This document shows, in pieces, positions 56,492 to 64,000 of a stretch of DNA of 64,000 bases. Each line of letters starts with the position of its first letter. Position 1 is the first letter of the stretch. The position numbers were made by a program, and so were the translations under genes. This DNA comes from Cephalotus follicularis (Eukaryota > Streptophyta > Magnoliopsida > Oxalidales > Cephalotaceae), in contig BDDD01003350.1 in the NCBI GenBank assembly GCA_001972305.1, positions 105,064 to 169,063 on the forward strand. The letters run 5' to 3'. The notes under the pieces were generated by a model. That model was not told where the DNA came from. It saw nothing but the letters and a program-made list of their open reading frames with translations, and made no database searches.

Positions 56492-56531
56492 GTTTGATCG
56501 TGAAGAATGTGGAGAAATTTTTTGCTATGTT

Positions 56532-56822
56532 TGTTCTTGAGGAATTACAAGTCAATAACTAATTAATTAAACATAAAACAAACATATATATATGTGTGTG
56601 TGCGCGCGCGCGCAATTAAGCGACATATATACAAAAACAAAAAAGAGCAAGACATGAGCGATTCTTTCAGCAGCTTGGCTTTTTGCCATAGTTAAGGTTA
56701 TATTTTCATCAAATATTTAGTGTATTTGAAACTGAACCACGTTAAATTCTTGTGTTATTTTTATTTTTATTCTACTTATATATCTTATTTTATTGATTAT
56801 TTTGTTGCAATTTATAATATCA
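56532..56822 (+). repeat. 3' LTR of H (291 bp, internally deleted)
   Basis: It starts TGTTCTTGAGG and ends TATAATATCA. It aligns with the 5' LTR apart from the missing dinucleotide array and a deletion of about 115 bases between ATTTAGTGTA and AACTGAACC. Confidence 0.8.
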
Positions 56823-57151
56823 AGATCGGTCAAGTAGCCTACAAACTCAAATTACCTTAACACTCCAGGATTCATACCGTGTTCCATTTATCTCAATAGA
56901 AAGGAGATACTCCGACAAACATTGAACCACTGCCTTTGCCAGAAGAAGACCGCCATAATCAACCTTGCTTGAATCCAATGGCGATTGTTGCTGACATAAC
57001 AATAGCTCGAAATGAAGAGTGGCAAGGCCTTCCTTTAGAGGATGGGAGGATCAATCAGAAATGGAAGAATTCTTTTCCTGTTAATCAACTTGAGGACAAG
57101 GTGTATTTTACAGGGGCTGGTATTAATGCTGGAGTTTTAGAGTTGGATTGA
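56823..57151 (+). pseudogene. G integrase (gypsy), C-terminal part
   Basis: Resumes KIGQVAYKLKLP and IHTVFHLSQ, then the open frame 56936-57151 with WQGLPLEDGRINQKWKNSFP and QLEDKVYFTGAGINAG, a chromodomain-like tail of plant chromoviruses. It ends at the stop at 57149. Confidence 0.82.
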
Positions 57152-57410
57152 GAAAGAATTGGGCCAACCCAAAATAATGCTAATATACGGATTACTTTGT
57201 AATAAATGAAGTTGCTTTTGTTAGCTAGTTTGATCTAACAGGATTGTTCAGCTGGATTTGGTACTTTGTTAGAATCTGTTAGGTAGTTACTTGCATCGCT
57301 CTTTGTAGCTTAAAATCAGTCACAGTACTCTCTTCTCTTCTCTTAATCGAGAATTTCTTTCTCCCTCTCGTCTTGATTGAGTTAATACTCATACTATCAT
57401 GTATCAGTAC
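57152..57410 (+). repeat. Probable G 3' LTR
   Basis: Sequence after the G stop codon with TATCTGTTAGG-like and CTCTTCTCTTCTC leader-like words, ending near ATGTATCAGTACA. The borders are not certain because no second copy is in the window. Confidence 0.35.
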
Positions 57411-57806
57411 ACTTAAAATACTGTACCAAATTAGTATTTGATACGGTTTTTTTAAGCGTAACAAATAATAAAAAAAAAATTAAAAAATAAAAAACAAGTA
57501 ATTTATTTGATATGGTCGGAAAACTGTACCGAATACTTATTTGGTATGGTTTTCCAACTGCACTAAAATATAAAAAGAATTATAAAAAATAAAAAAAATT
57601 GCTATTTTATTTGATACGATAAAAAAAACTATACCTAAAAATGTATTTTAAGTCGGTGTTGTAGCTGTACCTGAATGTTTTTACATTTTCTAAGTTAAAC
57701 GATTGTTTACTGTGCCGTTTGACATATTTTATAAGGTATGGTATGACACCGTACCTAAAGTTGACTTGTATGTACAATTGTAATACTGTACTTAAAAATT
57801 GGTGTT
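57411..57806. other. AT-rich spacer with GTACC/GGTA words
   Basis: Poly-A/T runs alternate with TTTGATACGG, GGTATGG and CTGTACC words, often in opposite orientation. No coding capacity. It may be a decayed DNA transposon, but no terminal repeats are recognised. The last five bases, GTGTT, are the left duplication of element I. Confidence 0.5.
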
Positions 57807-58598
57807 TGTTATAAACTTCTGGAAATATTAACTCACAAAAGAAAATTATACTAGAGAGAAATTGAGAGAGAATAAGAGATTTCTTATTATGAATTCCTTA
57901 ATTTCTTCTTAACATTACATTCCTATTTATAGGAGTTTGTTGGAATACTATTTGGAATAGTAATTCACTATGCTGGCGGCTGGCGGCTGACAGCTGTTTT
58001 ACAATACTCCCCCTTGAATTTCTATTCTATATTACTATGACTGCCTCGTTAAAACCTTGCTAGGAAAAACCCATTGGGATAAAAACCTTTGCGAAGGAAA
58101 AAGAGTACAGTCTCCCCTTGAAACAAAGCTTCACAAGTTCTTGAACTGTATTAATGAAGATCTTTAATCTGACGCATCCCAATATCATGTCTAAGCTTCT
58201 TGAATGTAGTACCCGGTAATGCCTTCGTAAATAAATCCGCTAAATTGTCACTTGATCGGATTTGTTGTACATCAATATCACCATTTTTCTGAAGCTCATG
58301 GGTGTAGAAGAATTTTGGTGAAATATGTTTCGTTCGATCACCCTTGATATATCCTCTTACCTCAAATCTCAGTTGGATAGAGACTCGTGCTGATAACGTG
58401 TTATAAACTTCTGGAAATATTAACTCACAAAAGAAAATTATACTAGAGAGAAATTGAGAGAGAATAAGAGATTTCTTATTATGAATTCCTTAATTTCTTC
58501 TTAACATTACATTCCTATTTATAGGAGTTTGTTGGAATACTATTTGGAATAGTAATTCACTATGCTGGCGGCTGGCGGCTGACAGCTGTTTTACAATA
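57807..58598 (-). mobile_element. Miniature copia derivative I with identical LTRs, target duplication GTGTT
   Basis: Two 200-bp LTRs (57807-58006 and 58399-58598) that read identically by eye enclose 392 bases. GTGTT flanks both sides (57802-57806 and 58599-58603). On the minus strand the inside has the primer-binding site ACGTTATCAGCACGAGTCTC beside the right LTR, then directly the end of copia RNase H, then an AAGGGGGAG polypurine tract. Gag, protease, integrase and RT are deleted. Identical LTRs suggest recent movement, which needs a helper element. Confidence 0.88.
58130..58345 (-). pseudogene. I: copia RNase H C-terminal stub
   Basis: On the minus strand GYIKGDRTKHISPKFFYTHEL, GDIDVQQIRSSDNLADLFTKALPG and LRHDIGMRQI are readable, the usual C-terminus of copia RNase H. 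Only about 70 codons remain. The stub is joined to primer-binding-site-proximal sequence by an internal deletion near 58370. Confidence 0.85.
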
Positions 58599-59330
58599 GT
58601 GTTCAAAATTTTTTTTTTTTTTTGTGGTTGAAAATAAATATGACAAATTTTGTATGTATTTGACCTGTTAACAAAGATGGATCCAGAGAGGGGTCTACAG
58701 GGCCCCCAAATTATTTTTTTTTAATTTTTACTTATAAAAAAATTGAAAAAAAAATTATATAGGAAAAAAAAATTTGGCCCTCCCGATTATTTGAAATTTT
58801 TGTTTTGACCCTCCCAAATTTTTATAGTTGGATTTGTCCCTGACTGTTAGTCATTTTTTTGGTAGTTGAAAATAGATATGACAAATTTCGTGGGTATCCA
58901 ACCTGTTGTCATCCCTCCCTTCGCATTGAAAATTAAATTAGATCAAAAGGAATTCCATTTATTTCATCTTGGGTTAAAAGAAAGTCATCATTTTTTTTTT
59001 AATAAAACCCTGGTATATATTCATTTAGTGTGTTTTCTTTTTATTACTTCAAATCTTCCATAAGGTGTATACAAAGAAAGTATAATTAAACCAACAGATG
59101 TTCATGTTTGAGTAAGGAGCTCTGTTTCACCTACGCTAGGGATTCAAATGGCATTACTCGTTTCACCTTCACAAGAAATTAAATGATATTACCGTTTATT
59201 TATTATGTTGTTCATTAAATTCAAGTTGACAGGTACTTTCTCATATGATTAAGATCAAACTTAATTAGTTGCATTGATTTTGTATTATAGAAATATTAAA
59301 AAAATAATAACAAACGAAGGTAAAAGTTGT
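58599..59330. other. AT-rich spacer with a 48-bp direct repeat
   Basis: GTTGAAAATA(A/G)ATATGACAAATTT occurs at about 58629 and 58866, with GGATCCAGAGAGGGG and TTTGACCCTCCC between. This could be a small inserted repeat, but no clear terminal repeats are visible. The 65-codon ORF at 58866 has no recognisable protein. The rest to 59330 holds nothing I recognise. Confidence 0.4.
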
Positions 59331-59916
59331 TGATGCGAAAAATATCTTCAACAATCTTCTGACGTGGAGATATTTGATTTGTAACTGGGAACGCTTTGAA
59401 TGCTCCGAGAAGGTAGTGTGAATGGTGGTGTTACTGTATTCATTGCACAAATGAGCAAACTGATTGTAGGTCCAGCAGGGTTTACTCTCGGGGACACTCC
59501 GATGCTTAAGTTAGACAATACAATGAAGAATATAATCACATGGTGTTTTTGTGTGTAAAAATGACTGACCTCTGTTAAGTCTTTGATTCTGTTATTTATA
59601 GTGCCGGATTGTAACTAATTAAGCATGAATTTCGGAGTTGATCATTGTTCCCCTAAGAAAATGCCAAGGATCTCGGGATTTCCCTTATCTCCACCTGATT
59701 TTACGTCAAGCTGTTATTATCTTTCCAAACTTTGAGTCCCTGGAATATAGGCTGATTTTGGAGCCATATTCTGCTATGGGTGAGGGGATCATCTGAAAAA
59801 CAGATGAGGATCTTGCATGTTTTCTTAGTTGGAGCTAAGGCGTTTCCTCTAACTATTATCCATATAGGTTTTAAATCCTTTGCACACATGACAGTGTCTG
59901 CGGAGGACACGTGTCG
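59331..59916 (+). repeat. Old LTR-like sequence, left part (host of S4)
   Basis: The words GGGGACACTCCGATGC and TTAAGTTAGA (59490-59515) resemble the R/U5 region of Tat-type gypsy LTRs. The sequence is cut at GACACGTGTCG by S4 and seems to resume at 62987 with CACTAAGTATTGATAG. Class assignment is tentative. Confidence 0.4.
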
Positions 59917-59952
59917 TGTAATACCCAGAATTTTATAAATATTAAGAGATGG

Positions 59953-60291
59953 AAATTAGGCCCAAAGATGTAATATTGTTGTTGGACTGAAAATTGAATT
60001 AATGGATAAATAGTATTTTGGGCCTAAATGGTGATAATATTATTTGAGTTTGAATATTTATATTTGGCCTTGGGCCAAATTATGATAAATAAAGGAAAAC
60101 ATAACACTTGGACTTGAAGAGTGTTGATTTGATATTGGGCAAATTGTTATAATGAAGAAGAAGGATATTGGGCCAAATTGAATTAAAGGAGAAAGGAAGA
60201 AATGTGGGTTGTTCTCGGCAGCCCACAATATGAAGAAATTTGCTGGAATTGTGGAGTGAGTTCTAGAGCCTTCCTTGGTTGCCTATAAAAA
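59953..60291 (+). promoter_or_regulatory. Likely S4 promoter: TTGGGCC words and TATA box
   Basis: TAGGCCCAAAG (59956), TTGGGCCTAA (60019), CTTGGGCCAAAT (60068), ATTGGGCAAAT (60136) and ATTGGGCCAAAT (60168) lie upstream of CTATAAAAAGG (TATAAAAA at 60284-60291). GA-rich leader follows. The three solo LTRs S2, S3 and S4 share this layout. Confidence 0.55.
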
Positions 60292-60513
60292 GGGGAGTAG
60301 AGACAGTGAGAGGGTTGCTGATATTTTAGGGGAGAAAGGGGCAAGGAGACGGCCATCATCTGGAAAGTTCTTGTCTCCTTCTCTCCACTTTCATTAAATC
60401 CCCTCATCTCCAACTTTGGAAGAGACAAGGAAGGAACTACCAGGGAGCTAGGAAAATGAAGTGAGGGCAAAAGAGGAACCAGTGGATGAAGTCTGCTAGA
60501 GGCCATCAATTCC

Positions 60514-60520
60514 AGGTAGG
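60514..60520 (+). promoter_or_regulatory. AGGTAGG splice-donor-like word in S4
   Basis: TTCCAGGTAGGTTCTCCTACT lies 225 bases after the TATA box, almost the same as S3. A candidate acceptor, ATGGGTCAGGTACAG, lies at 62655-62670. Confidence 0.42.
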
Positions 60521-61019
60521 TTCTCCTACTGGCACTCCCTTGTTAATTCTAATTTAGAGTGTTAATGTGTACTGAATGCAATTCATCCTCAGGGTCTAGT
60601 GAATGTGAGGCGAGTATAAATATATATATATATATATATTGTGTCTTAGTGTGGAAATGAGGAGAACGGTTTTTAAGCATATAATATCATGCACCATACT
60701 TTATTTTCTGCGCCAAGCATGTACGGCGTCGTCTGGCACGCATTTGGGCTCCAAGATACACATCCTAGCATGCCAGTAATGCACTATGCTCTTCTCCTCT
60801 ATGCATGCCTTCGTGCGTCTTTGTGCCCTGCGCAAGACATCACCGCTGAGCGCCCTTGCTGAGCTGGGCAACGCGACTTTGGCGTCACATGGAGAGGTGC
60901 GCCACGTAGGTGCCTGGGAGGCACCAGAATGCCATTGCAGAGGATGCCTGTCGAGGTCGCACCAACACCCTGTGCCAGGAGGCACTGCTACAACGTGCAG
61001 ATGTGCCATGACTACATAA

Positions 61020-61195
61020 ATGCCCGAGGAGAAATGCCCGGGGAGAAACTCCCGAGGAGAAATGCCCGGGGAGAAACGCCCGGGGAGAAATGCTTGGGGA
61101 GAAACGCCGGAGGAGACATGCCCGTGGAGCCATCCTCTGCATGCGCCCGAGGAGACATGCCCGTGGAGCCATCCTCTGCATGCGCCCAAGGTGCC
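61020..61195. repeat. 14-bp and 39-bp tandem repeats in S4
   Basis: GCCCG(A/G)GGAGAAA(T/C) repeats about eight times at a 14-base period to about 61130. Then a 39-base unit beginning CATGCCCGTGGAGCC occurs twice. Confidence 0.85.
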
Positions 61196-61969
61196 CTCGC
61201 CGAGGACAACTGTCGGGGATGCCATCGTCCTCTGCCATGCGCACTGCCGAGCTCGCCCGAGGACCAGATGCAGGGGACACCATCGTCCTCTGGCATGTGC
61301 GTTACCGAGCTCATCCTCTGCCATTTAACGCCAATGCTAACAAGCAGCCCTCTGCCCTGCACCACTTGCATGCGTCCCACGCAGGCCCGAGGTGCCATGG
61401 ATACCCACACCAAGCTCCTCACTGTCCACTGAGTATGCCGGGTGACATTCCATGGTGATGCGCCGTGGAGCTACGTGTTAAGGTGCCATGCGTGCCTGGT
61501 ATGAAAAGTAATGGGCAGAGATCTCCTCGCACGCATATTAGGATGGGGAGAAGAGACGCACCAGTGCTGCCTACGTGCGCATTGTGCATGAAATGGGGTG
61601 TTTGTGATATTGGCGCCAAGCACACTATTTGTCTAATGCTGACCGTTTTAAGCGTGAATTGCGTCTGAGCCCGCCCTCTTATGCTTGTATGATGGGCTTG
61701 AGCCTGGCCTCCATAGCATGAATAAATGATTAGAGTAAAACATGATAAGGGCAGTATGGGTGATAAGCACAGTGATATATAAATGATGGCTGTAGCAAAG
61801 CGGAACTATATTAATGGAAGTTAAGTGTAGTGAAGGATAGTGTGAAGGTAGGGAAATAGATAGTGAAAAGGCAGACCCTACAGTGAATGGAAATGTAGTG
61901 TAATGTATTGTACTGTTACTGTAGTGTTAATGTACTGATTAATGTGGTGTCAATGTACTGTACTGTGCT

Positions 61970-62165
61970 TGATCACCGACTGAGATGAGCTGACTGATCA
62001 CCGACTGAGATGAGCCGTCAGATCACCGATTGAGATGAGCCGGCAAGGCTATCTTTGAGATGAGCCTACGGGATCACCGAGATAGCCCAATGGATCATCG
62101 ACCGAGATGAGCCATCGAATCACCCACTGAGATGAGCCGACTGATCACCGACTGAGATGAGCCAC
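61970..62165. repeat. Short tandem repeat GATCACCGA/GAGATGAGCC in S4
   Basis: About seven units of 23-30 bp; the reverse complement of the S3 array at 41290-41470. Confidence 0.75.
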
Positions 62166-62632
62166 ACTGATTGTTACTGTTACTGTTATTATTACTGTAT
62201 AGTGTACTGAATGACTGTTGCTGATACTGTATAATGTTTATGTTCCTCTCCTCTGCCTATAACGCCTAGAGCGCGTATATTGCTCTTCCTACAGCCGAGG
62301 AACCCGAGGAACCGATCTGCCTAAAATGTAATGATTCTTCTTGTCCTGACTCCTCTGCCTTAACGTCTGGAGTGCGTTATTGCTCCTCCTTTAGTAAGGG
62401 ATGCTGAGGGAGGATTTATTATGACGGTTAGTGGCTGTTAATGACTGTTGAGGACTGTTATGGAATGAATGACTATTAAGTAATGATACGGAATGGATCG
62501 TACTGTTATTGACTGCTAGTAGCGAATGAATGAAATGTTATACTGTACTATTGCATCTCATTTGCATTGCATATGTTTGCTGCATTTGCATTCATAAATG
62601 CATAGTAATAGTTCCTACACGACCAGTGGTCG

Positions 62633-62664
62633 CTGACCTATTGCATTTTAATGTAATGGGTCAG
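62633..62664 (+). other. Conserved stem-loop in S4
   Basis: The arms CTGACCTATTGCATT and AATGTAATGGGTCAG pair over fifteen positions with two G.U pairs and a two-base loop. The downstream arm overlaps the CAGGT candidate acceptor. Confidence 0.7.
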
Positions 62665-62986
62665 GTACAGGTGAAGCTTCGCAGCAAGATGAGGATTGAA
62701 GCCCTGGGTGGGTCTCCTCCCTCTTATTGCAGTTTGACGACACACGAGTATAATTATATTGTATTTTTGTTTTATGACCTACCGACTTGTGGCAGAGCTT
62801 TTATGAACAGTGTTGTATAGCAGAGGGTTTATCCACGCAAACGATATTTAATTGGATTTATTCCGCATGCATTATTATATTGTTAAAAGTTTTTAATTTT
62901 CGCTGAGTATTGGATAATAAATGATATTGTTAGTAGTGCGTCAAATCTTGGGGGTTGACCCTTAGGGTTTGGGGCGTTACATGTCA

Positions 62987-63500
62987 CACTAAGTATTGAT
63001 AGATTTTTTTCCCCTCATATATGCCCCCCTGGTCCTTCTTCTCTAGCCATGGCTGAGGAGGAGGAGTAGAGCTGGGAGTTGTTGCTCGGGCAGAACTCCA
63101 TTGTAGAGTCGGACTTAAACTGACAGAGGAAAAAGGACAAGGGATAATGGTCTCACTTTGTATGATCCTCCAACAAAACTACGCTTGCCTTATCAGAGGA
63201 AGAGAAGCAGGGGTGGGGGACTCGTGTTTGGTACGATCCTCTGGGATGTAGTTGGGCCTTTTGGGCCCAAAGCTAGCATCCATAGAAGGCGTATCGAACA
63301 TGATTTACACGTGGCGTGACCAGCGTATTTCCCTCTTATGTCTTTTCACGTCCCGTGTCTGATTTGACGGTATGTCTTTCGGCCATTTGATCTGCAGTGA
63401 TTGTGTGGCATGGATCTGCCTGAAATCAAGTCCTTATCCTTTAAAAAGGCACTCTCTGTTAGAGATAAAGTGATGCGAGCCAATGTCGACTTTGTATTTA
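62987..63500. repeat. Old LTR-like sequence, right part, and spacer
   Basis: CACTAAGTATTGATAG seems to continue the sequence interrupted by S4. GAGGAGGAGGAG, TTGGGCCTTTTGGGCCC and TTTAAAAAGGC (possible TATA, 63440) follow. No coding frame is recognised. Confidence 0.35.
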
Positions 63501-64000
63501 CTTTATATTGTATAAACGATTTATAAATTCAATAAAGATGTTTATGTTTTATCAATGGCTATGAGTTCGTTTCATTAATACATGTGTAATTAATTGTAAA
63601 TGAATGTCCTGGAATAAAGTTAGAGAACCAAGTTCATGATGAGATCATGATGTGAGAATTGGAATCTCGGTATGCTTTATTTTGAATCTTCATGGTCATA
63701 GGATTGACACTCAGGGCATGATCAATTTGGATAGACCAGCACATACTGTCAGATCGGTAAGTAGAGGGTGACTGATCTCACACTCACTCGCATGGATGAT
63801 GCTATGACAACTATGTGGGTGCTCATTTAATGAGTTCACTAAAGGTGACTGTTGATAAAATATCTGTATGGAGTTTTACTTACATGTCAGATAGAATTCT
63901 AGTTTTACAACAGTGCATATGGTCTTTGGACATGAGCCGTCACTGGATGTCTTGTGCATAGGGTGCTATGTTTTGATGATGCTTAAATACATATTCTATG
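63501..64000 (+). repeat. Probable copia LTR, cut by window end
   Basis: AATTCAATAAAGATG, the palindromic stretch CATGATGAGATCATGATG (63637-63654), GGAATCTCGG and TTCATGGTCATAGGATTGAC resemble 5' LTRs of Angela/TAR-like copia elements. No coding sequence is reached before the window ends. Confidence 0.45.

Larger units (their letters stand above)
59917..62981 (+). mobile_element. Large solo LTR S4 (3065 bp)
   Basis: It begins TGTAATACCCAGAATTTT and ends GGTTTGGGGCGTTACA. Flanking pentamers TGTCG (59912-59916) and TGTCA (62982-62986) differ by one transition. It is an inverted relative of S3. Layout: TTGGGCC words, TATA box, leader, AGGTAGG, GC-rich body with tandem repeats, GATCACCGA repeats, stem-loop, terminus. 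No retroelement protein is encoded; ORFs such as 60701-61324 arise from the stop-poor GC-rich repeats. Confidence 0.82.

Noticed and set aside
60701-61324. 207-codon minus-strand ORF with repeated GWLHGHVSS-like peptides
   Set aside because: Product of 14-bp and 39-bp tandem repeats in S4, with equally open frames on the other strand.

Overview
The window is repeat-dense nuclear DNA of a flowering plant, probably a eudicot. The basis is Ty1/copia and Ty3/gypsy LTR retrotransposons of plant lineages (SIRE-like and Tork-like copia; Athila-like and chromodomain-type gypsy), plant-type primer-binding sites (initiator-Met and Asp tRNA), a CACTA transposon relic, and AT-rich spacers. I see no cellular protein gene, no rRNA or tRNA gene and no CRISPR array. 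Almost every base from about 450 to 64000 can be assigned to a transposable element or its debris.

Left block, 446-40742. This is one nested structure. An Athila-like element (E, minus strand) has its 5' LTR at 39198-40737 and the outer end of its 3' LTR at 451-991. The same 5-bp duplication, TATCG, flanks it at 446-450 and 40738-40742, so everything between arrived after E. A copia element (C, plus, 7296-27107) sits in E's 3' LTR. A SIRE-like copia (A, minus, 8720-20264, duplication GGAAA) sits in C's 5' LTR and itself holds an Athila-like fragment (J). A large solo LTR (S2, minus) lies exactly at the C/E junction and is split by another solo LTR (S1, 1233-4677, duplication AGGAG). To the right are the 3' end of a chromodomain gypsy element (T, 27108-30366), the 5' end of a second SIRE-like copia (D, 30367-33172, minus), and then E's own gag-protease-RT-RNase H-integrase region (33173-39197). 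One deletion at 27107/27108 would explain at once the truncation of C, E, D and T.

Right block, 40743-64000. Solo LTR S3 (minus, duplication CCTTA), a collapsed CACTA transposon (about 43880-45617), an LTR on the minus strand (L) inserted in a copia RNase H (F), a gypsy integrase remnant (G) interrupted by a Tork-like copia (H, 48762-56822), which is itself interrupted by solo LTR K (duplication ACATT), a miniature copia derivative with apparently identical 200-bp LTRs (I, duplication GTGTT), solo LTR S4 inside an older LTR-like sequence, and the start of a copia-like LTR at the window end.

How it works together. No element is intact: gag and pol reading frames carry stops or frameshifts. 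The exception is a 451-codon ORF in the envelope-like position of element A, which is open throughout although the gag-pol beside it is broken. The most unusual signal is shared rather than local. Arrays of degenerate palindromes with the core GTCGAC (ideal forms AAAGCGTCGACGCTTT and AAAGACGTCGACGTCTTT) occur in the LTRs of at least five otherwise unrelated families here (A, D, E, S1, T, with traces in L). One E-family copy, J, keeps the LTR backbone but lacks the main array block. Several of the large LTRs also share a TATA box, an AGGTAGG splice-donor-like word, a stem-loop next to CAGGT, and TTGGGCC/GGCCCA words near their promoter end.
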